Source: Rhodopila globiformis
Lineage (GTDB): Bacteria; Pseudomonadota; Alphaproteobacteria; Acetobacterales; Acetobacteraceae
DNA: 57,111 bases
Direction: 5' to 3'
Assembly: GCF_002937115.1 (NCBI RefSeq)
Contig: NZ_NHRY01000257.1
Span: 1 to 57,111 of the forward strand
A model generated the notes under the pieces. The model saw only the letters and a program-made list of their open reading frames with translations, had not been told where the DNA came from and made no database searches. Every line of letters starts with the position of its first letter. Position 1 is the stretch's first letter. Positions 50,290 through 57,111 of the stretch are shown piece after piece. A program made the position numbers and the translations under genes.

Positions 50290-51241
50290 AATCCCACATG
50301 ATGTTCCCGGACAGATACTGGGATGCCGCTTGTCCACAGCGAACCGGAAGAATTGGCTCAGCGCGATGAGGTGCCGCTTCGCTGTCTTCTCCTTGATCCT
50401 CGGCAAATTGCCTGCCTCCGCCCGCGCAATGATGTTTGGTAGCGGCGTCTCCTTGTCCTTCGGTGACCGACCATAAACGGCCGGGAGTTTCCCCATGGTG
50501 TCCAGGAAATCGGTCACGTCGCCCCTGTGATACGCGTTCACCGGCTTGTCGCCGCGCGCCTCCAGGAAATGGCGCAACGTTCCGCGTTCCTGGTTCATAT
50601 CATGGTGGCTGATCTTGTCCTTCGTCTCCCGGTGCTGGAAAAATGGTTCGATCAACTGAGAGGCCAGTGGCGCTGGCGGCAGTTTCGGCGTTTGCTGTTC
50701 GACATCGGCTCTCACTTGAGCCAGTGCGGAGACGGCCGATTGCAGGCTTGCTGCCATCCTTGGCCCTCTCCCCCTCTTGTCGCGCCGCGGCCATGTGTCC
50801 GTGAGCGCGGTCAATGAGCGGCATAAGCGCGGCCACACGGTCTGACATGGCTTTGGTCCGGGCCGCCATTTCCCGCTGATGGCGGATCTCGGTGCTGAGC
50901 ATGCGGTACTCGTGTAGTCGTTGTTGCAGAGCCTGCTGTTCCTCAGTCAGTGCAGCAATCTGCTGCACTTCGGCATCTGCACGCAGCCGTAGGTCCAAAG
51001 TCTGCTTTGCTGTATCGGCGAGGTTATCGTTAGATTGAATTGTTGTCGGTAGGCTAATGATTTTTTCAGCCACGGCGAAAGTCCTTTCGACTGCGGCATA
51101 TAGCAGACCGGCCTTGGCACGCTCTATGGTTGCTGACGATCTGCCGAGGGACGCCCAGAGTTCTGTCTGGCCGATGAAGGGGCGAAGACGCGCCGGAACG
51201 GCGCGGCGGAAGTGGAATGTGGAACCCTGACGGGTCAGCAT
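50290..51241 (-). pseudogene. Tyrosine integrase remnant
   Basis: The first part (ATG at 51241) encodes MLTRQGSTFHFRRAVPARLR then GQTELWASLGRSSATIERAK, the DUF6538-type N-terminus of phage/island integrases, followed by a coiled-coil stretch. A frameshift near 50765, in a G-rich run, leads into the second frame, which carries the SAM-like core-binding region (RETKDKISHHDMNQERGTLR, KEKTAKRHLIALSQFFRFAV). The catalytic domain with the R-H-R-Y residues is absent. The gene starts 84 bases from the 3' end of a tRNA gene, the usual attachment target. Confidence 0.82.
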
Positions 51242-51324
51242 TGGGGCACCATTGGAGAAGCCCGCTGGAGAGTTACTCCAGAAGGCGGTGGTGCCCGACG
51301 AAAAAGTTAGACAAATCAACGCGG

Positions 51325-51398
51325 TGGCTGGGGGACCTGGATTCGAACCAAGGATGCCCGGGTCAGAGCCGGGAGTTTTACCGCTAAACTATCCCCCA
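51325..51398 (-). tRNA. tRNA-Gln (anticodon CTG)
   Basis: A complete cloverleaf on the minus strand: acceptor TGGGGGA pairs with TCCCCCA; anticodon stem CCCGG/CCGGG with loop CTCTGAC, giving anticodon CTG; T-arm CTTGGTTCGAATCCAGG; CCA encoded (51325-51327). Length 74 bases including CCA. It borders the integrase remnant on its 3' side. Confidence 0.95.
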
Positions 51399-51470
51399 TC
51401 GGGATGCCATCTTGGGCGCGGGCGGGCGCAATAGCACGCTCGCCCGCAGCCCGCAACAGGGTCCGTGCAT

Positions 51471-52151
51471 TTATCCGAGGGCATCCATCTCCCGCCGCAA
51501 CGGCGCGACCCGCGGACTCTCGACCTTGCCGAACAGCACCTCACGCGACGTCAGCTGCCGCCCATAATATTCCGAGTCCTGGTTCGGCTCCGCCCGGATG
51601 ATCGATCCGTCCACCGTCAGCCCGCCGTACAGGCCGGTCGAGGACGACCATACCACGACATCGGGCAGCGATGCGCCGCCGATGGCGCCTTCAATCCCGG
51701 ACCCAAGGGTCGCCACCGAGATCCCCGCCTGGGCACCGATCTTGAACTCGTCCCGCAGGACGCCGTTCATGCCCTTCTGGGTCATGATCAGCAGGATCAC
51801 TTCCGACTGCTCCAGCCCCACCTGCAATCCGAAGGATGCGGCGCCCAGGGCATAGAAGGCGGGTGCGCTCCAGCGCCCGTCATGCTGCACCATCATCACG
51901 CCGTTGCCGCCCTCGCCGCCGACGAAGAAGCCACCCTTCAGCAGCTTGGGAACGATCAGGACCGCCCTCGCCTGGCGGATCAGCCGCTTGGCATTGCCGA
52001 ATTCCTTGTCGTGGCGCAAATCGGCCAGCACCTTGCGGGCGCCGTCCACCGTGACCTGCTGGCTCGTCTGGGCGCCTGCCACCGGCGCGCCAAGCGCCGC
52101 CGCGCCCAGCAATGCGGCGCCGCCCAGAAACTGCTTCCGTGTGATCATCAT
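51471..52151 (-). CDS. Exported SYLF-domain protein
   Basis: A 226-aa protein with an export signal at residues 1-28 (TRKQFLGGAALLGAAALG), which has a Tat-like RK motif, cleavage near VAGAQ. The SYLF domain (about 45-226) is predicted to bind lipids: AVLIVPKLLKGGFFVGGEGG, SVATLGSGIEGAIGGASLPD and VVVWSSSTGLYGGLTVDGSI. AGGGA precedes the first of two ATGs. Proteins of this kind are common periplasmic components of unknown function. Confidence 0.9.
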   Translation of the reverse strand: MMITRKQFLGGAALLGAAALGAPVAGAQTSQQVTVDGARKVLADLRHDKEFGNAKRLIRQARAVLIVPKLLKGGFFVGGEGGNGVMMVQHDGRWSAPAFYALGAASFGLQVGLEQSEVILLIMTQKGMNGVLRDEFKIGAQAGISVATLGSGIEGAIGGASLPDVVVWSSSTGLYGGLTVDGSIIRAEPNQDSEYYGRQLTSREVLFGKVESPRVAPLRREMDALG

Positions 52152-52389
52152 CGGTCCCTTCCTGTCGAACGGCAATGCAGCAACAGCGGAGGGGATATCT
52201 TCACGGACGTATCGCGGTTGTAGCGAGCGGCGATAACGACCGCGCGAAGGCCGTGCATCGCGCAGCCGGTGTAACCGAAAAACCATCATCGAGGTGCCCG
52301 AAAGCCTCAGGTTTCCGGAAACCCCGCGCCGGCTTGGCAGGTGGCGCGCCAAACTTGGGGGGAGCGGGGTCCGCCGGAAGACGAGCCTC

Positions 52390-53514
52390 TCAGCCGCCGC
52401 CGGCTGCCTCGATATCCGCGGCCGACAATCCCCAGGCCTCCAGGGCTTCCCGCGCCGGCACCGAGCCGGGGGGGCGCGGCGGCGCGGACTGCGTCACGCT
52501 GAAGCGCGGCGCCGGCGCGGGCTGGCGGATGCCGTCGACATCGATGAACGCCGATCGCGCCTGGTTGTGCGGATGCGTGTGCGCCTCCGCCATGGACAGC
52601 ACCGGCGCGAAGCAGGCGTCGGTGCCTTCCAGGATGCGGCACCAGTCGTCGCGGGTGCGGGTGCGGAACCGCTCGGCCAGCAGATCCTTCCAGCGCGGCC
52701 ACCCCTCCGGGTCGCGCTGGGGCGGCATCGTCGCCGGGTCGATCTCCAGGATCCGCAGCAGTTCGGCGTGGAATTTCGCCTCGATCGGCGCAATCGAGAT
52801 GTACTGTCCATCGGCGCACTCATACACTTCGTAATAGTAGGCGCCAGAATCGAGCTGGTTGTGGCCGCGCGGCCCCTTCATCCGCCCGGCCGCCTTCATC
52901 CCGTAGATCGGCGTCATCAGCGACAGCGCGCCATCGACCATCGCCGCATCCACCACCTGCCCGACGCCCGTGGCGCGGGCCGAGACGATCGCCGCGAGCA
53001 GCCCGGTCACCAGGTACATCGCGCCGCCGCCGTAGTCGCCGACAAGGTTCAGCGGCGGCGTCGGCTTCTGGCCCGCGCGGCCGATGGCGTGCAGCGCGCC
53101 GGTTAGGGCGATGTAGTTCATGTCGTGCCCGGCCGCCTGGGCCAGCGGCCCTTCCTGCCCCCAGCCGGTCACCCGCCCGAAGGCCAGCTTCGGATTGCGG
53201 CGCAGGCAGACATCCGGGCCGAGCCCCAGGCGCTCCATCACCCCCGGACGGAAGCCCTCGATCAATCCGTCGGCGCCGTCGATCAGCCGCAGCACCAGGG
53301 CAATCGCCTCGGGCTTCTTCAGGTCCAGCTTCAGGACCGCCCGGTTCCGCTTGGTGAAATCGAACTGATCGGCCATCGGCACACCCAGGTCCGTGGCCGC
53401 GACGCGATCGATGCGGATCACCGTCGCCCCCATGTCCGCCAGCAGCATGGCCGCCAGCGGCGCCGGGCCGATGCCGGCGAACTCGACGATTTTAACCCCT
53501 GCCAAAGGACCCAT
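52390..53514 (-). CDS. CaiB/BaiF-type CoA transferase, AMACR-like
   Basis: A 374-aa member of the family III CoA-transferase fold, closest by motif to alpha-methylacyl-CoA racemase. It has LAGVKIVEFAGIGPAPLAAM, the catalytic His in AAGHDMNYIALTGAL (about 126) and Asp in NLVGDYGGGAMYLVTG (about 156), both used by AMACR. The conserved ECADGQYISIAPIEAKF and C-terminal VLSMAEAHTHPHNQAR are also present. Probably racemises 2-methylacyl-CoAs in branched-chain acid degradation. It is followed after 99 bases (in genome order) by gloA on the same strand but looks like a single gene. Confidence 0.92.
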   Translation of the reverse strand: MGPLAGVKIVEFAGIGPAPLAAMLLADMGATVIRIDRVAATDLGVPMADQFDFTKRNRAVLKLDLKKPEAIALVLRLIDGADGLIEGFRPGVMERLGLGPDVCLRRNPKLAFGRVTGWGQEGPLAQAAGHDMNYIALTGALHAIGRAGQKPTPPLNLVGDYGGGAMYLVTGLLAAIVSARATGVGQVVDAAMVDGALSLMTPIYGMKAAGRMKGPRGHNQLDSGAYYYEVYECADGQYISIAPIEAKFHAELLRILEIDPATMPPQRDPEGWPRWKDLLAERFRTRTRDDWCRILEGTDACFAPVLSMAEAHTHPHNQARSAFIDVDGIRQPAPAPRFSVTQSAPPRPPGSVPAREALEAWGLSAADIEAAGGG

Positions 53515-53613
53515 GGCCGGCTTCCTTCCCCTTGTTCTTTCAAGACGAAAGTAAACGCCAACCCGGCCCCCTGGCGCAACCGAGGCGCGTGCCGCGGTTG
53601 CGCCAGAGCAGGC

Positions 53614-54000
53614 TCAGCTCCGCTGGATCAGCTCGATCTTGTAGCCGTCGGGATCCTCGACGAAGGCGATGATCGTAGTGCCGAACTTCACCGGCCCGGG
53701 CTCGCGGGTCACCTTGGCGCCGAAGCTGCGCAGCTTCTCGGTGGTGGCGGCCACATCCGGCACCCCGACGGCCAGGTGGCCGAACGCCGTGCCCTGGTCG
53801 TACTCCTTGACGCCGTAGTTATAGGTCAGTTCGATGACGGCATTGCTGTCCTCGTCGCCGTAGCCGACGAAAGCCAGGGTGTACTTGCCATCCGGCACGT
53901 CACGGCGGCGGAGTTCCTTCATCCCGAACCCCTTGGTGTAGAAATCGACGCTGCGCTGCAGGTCGCCGACGCGCAGCATGGTGTGCAGGAACCGGCTCAT
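53614..54000 (-). CDS. gloA: Lactoylglutathione lyase (glyoxalase I)
   Basis: Detoxifies methylglyoxal as its glutathione hemithioacetal, 128 aa. Metal ligands are visible as [10 protein letters not shown] (His5), [11 protein letters not shown] (Glu56), [10 protein letters not shown] (His74) and [10 protein letters not shown] (Glu122). The short length is the Ni/Co-type bacterial form. GAGGAG precedes the ATG at 54000. It lies 19 bases downstream of lpxI on the same strand. Confidence 0.95.
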   Translation of the reverse strand: MSRFLHTMLRVGDLQRSVDFYTKGFGMKELRRRDVPDGKYTLAFVGYGDEDSNAVIELTYNYGVKEYDQGTAFGHLAVGVPDVAATTEKLRSFGAKVTREPGPVKFGTTIIAFVEDPDGYKIELIQRS

Positions 54001-54019
54001 CGGATGCTCCTCCTCTGGA

Positions 54020-54844
54020 TCAGGTCGCGGGATCGAGGCCAATCATGAACAGGCCCGCCGCGTCCGCCGCGGCCACGCAGGCCGCGCGGTCTGCCAGAAT
54101 GGTGCACTGCGCCTCGAACGCAAGCCCCCTCAGCCCCGCTGCCGCGGCATGGCGCACCGTGTCGGGACCGATGGTCGGCAGGTCCGCCCGCCGGTCCTGG
54201 CCCGGCTTGACCACTTTCACCAACACGCCGCCAATGCCGTCGCGCCGCAGCGTCCCGGCGCGGGCGAGCATCGCGTCGGTGCCTTCGATGGCCTCGACCG
54301 CCAGCACAAGCCCCTGCTGCACCACGCATCCCTGCCCGACATCCACCGCGCCCAGGGCGCGGGCGACCGCGCGCCCCCGCTCGATATCCGCCATCGCCTG
54401 GGCGTCCGGCCGCACGCGGGTCAGCACCCCGGCCGGCGCCAGGACCTCGCGGAGCACGTCGTGGGCACCGATGACCGTGAACCCCTCTTCGGCGAAGATC
54501 CTGATGACGGCCGCCAGCAACCCGTCGTCGCCGGCGAAGGCGGCGCGGCCGATGCGGGCGAGGATCCGCGCCCCTTCCGCATCCGGCCGCAAATCGAGCA
54601 ACGACGGCCGGCGGACCGCGCCGATCATCACGATGTCCTGGCAGCCATGCTCGCGCAGGGCGGCGAAGATACGGCCGGCCTTGCCGATGCGCTGGATTTC
54701 GTGCGGCCATGGCGCGAGGACTGCGGGGTTCGCGAACCCCTCCAGCCCCAGGATGAAGACAAAGCGGCCGGCGGCCACGGCCGCGGCCGCGACCCGGGCC
54801 GGCAAAGTGCCGCCGCCGGCGATGATCCCCAGCCTGCGTGGCAT
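54020..54844 (-). CDS. lpxI: UDP-2,3-diacylglucosamine pyrophosphatase LpxI
   Basis: Lipid A biosynthesis enzyme converting UDP-diacylglucosamine to lipid X, the LpxH substitute in alphaproteobacteria, about 274 aa. Motifs include [49 protein letters not shown] and [20 protein letters not shown] followed by the His/Arg end. I chose the ATG at 54844 giving [12 protein letters not shown], close to family starts; ATG at 54862 is also possible. No other lpx genes are in the window. Confidence 0.92.
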   Translation of the reverse strand: MPRRLGIIAGGGTLPARVAAAAVAAGRFVFILGLEGFANPAVLAPWPHEIQRIGKAGRIFAALREHGCQDIVMIGAVRRPSLLDLRPDAEGARILARIGRAAFAGDDGLLAAVIRIFAEEGFTVIGAHDVLREVLAPAGVLTRVRPDAQAMADIERGRAVARALGAVDVGQGCVVQQGLVLAVEAIEGTDAMLARAGTLRRDGIGGVLVKVVKPGQDRRADLPTIGPDTVRHAAAAGLRGLAFEAQCTILADRAACVAAADAAGLFMIGLDPAT

Positions 54845-54977
54845 TTCTGCCTGATTTTTCATTGCGAAATGCGCCGCCACGACTCTTTCCTTGCAACCCA
54901 CATGGGTTTTTCCGCATACATCATAGGCCACAATTTCACGCTACCGTGATATACCCAATACAGAGATTGCCCTGCCC

Positions 54978-55184
54978 ATGGTTGACGACGATTTGCCCGA
55001 AGCGGCGCGGCATGCAACAGCGGCCAACGTCCTCCAGTGCCTGAACATGCTGGCCGAGGAGACAGTCAACCTGAACCTGCCCCGCACCATGGTGGCCCTG
55101 CGCAAGGCGATCCGCGCCTGCCAGGCCGAGCAGACCCGTCCGGTCCCCGCGCTGCGCCCCCGACGCCACCTGATCCTGCATTAA
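54978..55184 (+). CDS. Small conserved-looking protein upstream of gltA
   Basis: A 68-aa frame with protein-like composition (EAARHATAANVLQCLNMLAE, LPRTMVALRKAIRACQAEQT) and a basic end. No domain is recognised. The ribosome site is weak. It is oriented with gltA, 167 bases before it, and divergent from lpxI. It could be a regulatory or leader-like small protein. Confidence 0.5.
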   Translation: MVDDDLPEAARHATAANVLQCLNMLAEETVNLNLPRTMVALRKAIRACQAEQTRPVPALRPRRHLILH

Positions 55185-55351
55185 CGATCGTGGCGACAAA
55201 GATGTGTCCGGCGCACAGCTTTGCTGCATAAGCGAAGGTTGCGTCGCGACACAGCACGCCATAATTTTAGCCTTAATTAGCGTCCTGGCCGGGCACGCGG
55301 TGTCCGCTGGCGGCGCAGTCCAATCTCGTACTCAGCACAAGGACTCCGCGC

Positions 55352-56659
55352 ATGAGCGCTTCGGCCAAAGGATCTGTTACAATCACGCTGGACGGCTCGA
55401 ACAAGTCGACCAGGCTGCCGTTGCTGTCGGGCACCGTGGGTCCGGACGTTTTCGACATCCGCAAGATGTACGCCGATCTGGGCGTGTTCACCTATGATCC
55501 TGGCTATGGTGCGACCGCGTCCTGCGACAGTTCGATCACCTATATCGACGGCGACGCCGGCATCCTGCTGTATCGTGGCTACCCGATCGAGCAGCTTGCC
55601 GAGCAGTCCCGCTTCCTGGAAGTCTGCTACCTGCTGCTGAACGGGGACCTGCCCACCGCCTCGGAATACCGCAATTTCGAACTCGGCGTCATGCGGCACA
55701 ACATGCTGCACGAACAGATCCGCACCTTCTACAACGGCTTCCGCCGCGACGCGCACCCGATGGCGGTGATGTGCGGCGTGGTTGGCGCGCTGTCGGCGTT
55801 CTATCACGACAACCTGGACGTCCGCGACACCGAGAGCCGGCGGATCGCCGCCTTCCGGCTGATCGCCAAGGTGCCGACGATCGCCGCCTGGGCGCACAAG
55901 TATTCGGCCGGGCAGCCCTTCGTGTACCCGCGCAACGACCTGACCTACGCGGAAAACTTCCTGTACATGTTCCACGCGGTCCCGACCGAGGAGTACAAGA
56001 TCAATCCGGTGCTGTCGAAGGCGATGGACCTGATCCTGATCCTGCACGCGGACCATGAGCAGAACGCCTCCACCAGCACCGTCCGGCTGGCGGGCTCGAC
56101 GGGCGCCAATCCGTTCGCCTGCATCGCCGCCGGCATCGCCAGCCTGTGGGGCCCGGCGCACGGCGGCGCCAACGAGGCCGTGCTGAAGATGCTGGCCGAG
56201 ATCGGTCACACCCGGAACATCAAGGCGTTCCTGGACGACGTGAAGGACAAGGACAACCAGACCAAGCTGATGGGCTTCGGCCACCGGGTGTACAAGAACT
56301 ACGACCCGCGGGCGAAGATCATCCAGAAGGCCTGCCACGACGTGCTGGCCGAACTCGGGATCAAGGACGATCCGCTGCTCGACCTGGCGATGGAGCTGGA
56401 AAAGATCGCGCTGAGCGACCCCTACTTCGTCGACCGCAAGCTGTATCCGAACGTCGATTTCTACTCCGGCATCATCCTCAAGGCGATGGGCTTCCCGACC
56501 AGCATGTTCACGGCGCTGTTCGCTGTGGCCCGCACCGTCGGCTGGGTCAGCCAGTGGACGGAGATGATGGAGGACCCGCAGCAGCGCATCGGCCGTCCGA
56601 GGCAGCTCTACACGGGCGCCCCGCGGCGGGACTACGTGCCGGTCTCACAACGCGGATAG
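55352..56659 (+). CDS. gltA: Citrate synthase
   Basis: Type II citrate synthase, 435 aa, condensing acetyl-CoA and oxaloacetate at the entry of the TCA cycle. Catalytic segments: [20 protein letters not shown] and [20 protein letters not shown] (His), [16 protein letters not shown] (His), and [14 protein letters not shown] (Asp). AAGGA lies upstream of the ATG. An efficient terminator follows. Confidence 0.97.
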   Translation: MSASAKGSVTITLDGSNKSTRLPLLSGTVGPDVFDIRKMYADLGVFTYDPGYGATASCDSSITYIDGDAGILLYRGYPIEQLAEQSRFLEVCYLLLNGDLPTASEYRNFELGVMRHNMLHEQIRTFYNGFRRDAHPMAVMCGVVGALSAFYHDNLDVRDTESRRIAAFRLIAKVPTIAAWAHKYSAGQPFVYPRNDLTYAENFLYMFHAVPTEEYKINPVLSKAMDLILILHADHEQNASTSTVRLAGSTGANPFACIAAGIASLWGPAHGGANEAVLKMLAEIGHTRNIKAFLDDVKDKDNQTKLMGFGHRVYKNYDPRAKIIQKACHDVLAELGIKDDPLLDLAMELEKIALSDPYFVDRKLYPNVDFYSGIILKAMGFPTSMFTALFAVARTVGWVSQWTEMMEDPQQRIGRPRQLYTGAPRRDYVPVSQRG

Positions 56660-56683
56660 GATCTACCGGACTGGGATGCATCG

Positions 56684-56716
56684 ACCGGCGGCCGTCAGGG
56701 CCGCCGGTTTCTTTTT
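56684..56716 (+). terminator. Intrinsic terminator after gltA
   Basis: ACCGGCGGCC-N5-GGCCGCCGGT (56684-56693 and 56699-56708) followed by TTCTTTTT: a classical GC hairpin with T-run, 24 bases after the gltA stop codon. Confidence 0.92.
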
Positions 56717-56958
56717 GCGCCGCCGCCCATGTCGTTGCCGAAGGCCAATTTCGCTGGCCGAAATCTGTTATATTTCTCAAAAATAATAGATGTGATTTCG
56801 CACCAACTTAACAGCCAGTCTTAACCTCCGCTTTCAACTGATTGACTCAATTTGTAGAAATATCAACGTTTTAGCCAAAGTCTCAAATCTGATCCTCGTT
56901 GAGAGCATCCCCGCCCAGCCTCCCGTCTGTCGATCTAATCGGAAATTTTAGTAAATAT
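56717..56958. other. AT-rich segment without gene
   Basis: About 240 bases with markedly lower GC than the rest of the window (for example CTCAAAAATAATAGATGTG and TTTGTAGAAATATCAACG). No frame longer than a few dozen codons is credible. It separates the gltA terminator from the hairpin array and may hold a promoter reading into the next region. Confidence 0.6.
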
Positions 56959-57104
56959 CCCCCGGCAGAGCCGGGGGCTTTATGGTGTTGGCCGCTCAAA
57001 GCGGCCGGGCGGGTCGCTGACGCGGCCCGTTGAGTGTGAGCCGCTCAAAGCGGCAAGCGGGACCGCTAACGCGGTCCCGGGTTCAGTTGGCCACTAAAGT
57101 GGCC
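56959..57104. repeat. Array of six consecutive short hairpins at the window edge
   Basis: Six perfect or near-perfect hairpins in 146 bases: CCCCCGGC-AGA-GCCGGGGG (56959-56977), GGCCGC-TCAAA-GCGGCC (56990-57006), GGGTCGC-TGAC-GCGGCCC (57011-57028), GCCGC-TCAAA-GCGGC (57040-57054), GGGACCGC-TAAC-GCGGTCCC (57059-57078) and GGCCACT-AA-AGTGGCC (57089-57104). Loops share a T-x-A-A/C pattern. The array continues to the edge of the window and may extend further. It could be a structured RNA, a transposon end, or an unknown repeat. Confidence 0.75.
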
Positions 57105-57111
57105 GGTTCAG

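Noticed and set aside
55205-55290. Promoter boxes TTGCGT ... CATAAT before gltA
   Set aside because: The spacing is only about 15 bases and the match is modest; not strong enough to list as a feature.
56959-57104. CRISPR array at the right edge
   Set aside because: The hairpins are not identical direct repeats and the spacing is irregular and short; no cas genes are in the window.

Overview
The window looks like a chromosomal segment from a high-GC alphaproteobacterium, most likely of the Rhodospirillales/Acetobacteraceae type. The evidence is gene content and order: ribD-ribE-ribBX-ribH-nusB, an Rrf2-controlled SUF operon sufBCDSU-sufT-sufA, the set pgsA / AI-2E permease / hdaA / ppk / ppx divergent from purMN, an LpxI-type lipid A enzyme, and a bacteriophytochrome with an HWE-type kinase. 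Codon use is strongly GC-rich almost throughout. The assignment is inference; there is no rRNA in the window.

Layout. 1-3.9 kb: riboflavin operon with nusB, ending in a strong hairpin. 4.0-9.8 kb: DUF4349 lipoprotein, glycogen-debranching-type glucosidase, HMG-CoA-lyase-like enzyme, small GNAT protein and pyrE. 10.3-13.2 kb: an Asn/Thr-rich protein of unknown function facing a GH5 glycosidase with two CBM60-type modules. 14.0-18.3 kb: lutBC and a lanthanide-type PQQ alcohol dehydrogenase. 18.6-19.1 kb: a MNT/HEPN module with a truncated HEPN gene. 19.3-25.9 kb: SUF operon read leftward from its regulator. 26.6-29.3 kb: response regulator and bacteriophytochrome. 29.5-31.7 kb: an intact Phd/VapC pair, an SDR enzyme and a broken AlbA_2 gene. 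31.7-33.1 kb: repeat-rich, gene-poor DNA.

33.1-39.6 kb is the most unusual part. Three separately transcribed paralogues (A, B, C) share an N-terminal alpha/beta domain resembling the YflT/general-stress fold and carry C-terminal tandem repeats of about 16 residues with the core PLSSkfGWkvLS. Between B and C lie an MltC-like lytic transglycosylase and a two-helix membrane protein. Two nearly identical bulged hairpins with GCGA tetraloops follow B and the membrane-protein gene.

39.7-41.7 kb is a graveyard of toxin-antitoxin genes. A Xre/ParS-type antitoxin gene is split by a 110-bp MITE-like insertion with TA duplication, its RES toxin partner is degraded, and a PIN toxin gene with three frameshifts sits beside an intact antitoxin. 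41.9-50.1 kb is housekeeping: polyphosphate, replication control, phospholipid and purine genes. 50.3-51.4 kb is a dead tyrosine integrase next to tRNA-Gln(CTG). 51.5-56.7 kb: SYLF protein, CoA transferase/racemase, glyoxalase, lpxI and gltA. The right edge (56.7-57.1 kb) is AT-rich DNA followed by six consecutive short hairpins that run off the window.

Two repeat families recur in the intergenic DNA. One is a REP-like palindrome built around CATGGCCGGG or CATGCCGGGC, one copy of which lies in frame inside sufD. The other is long inverted repeats rich in CACGGAG or GCAGAG.
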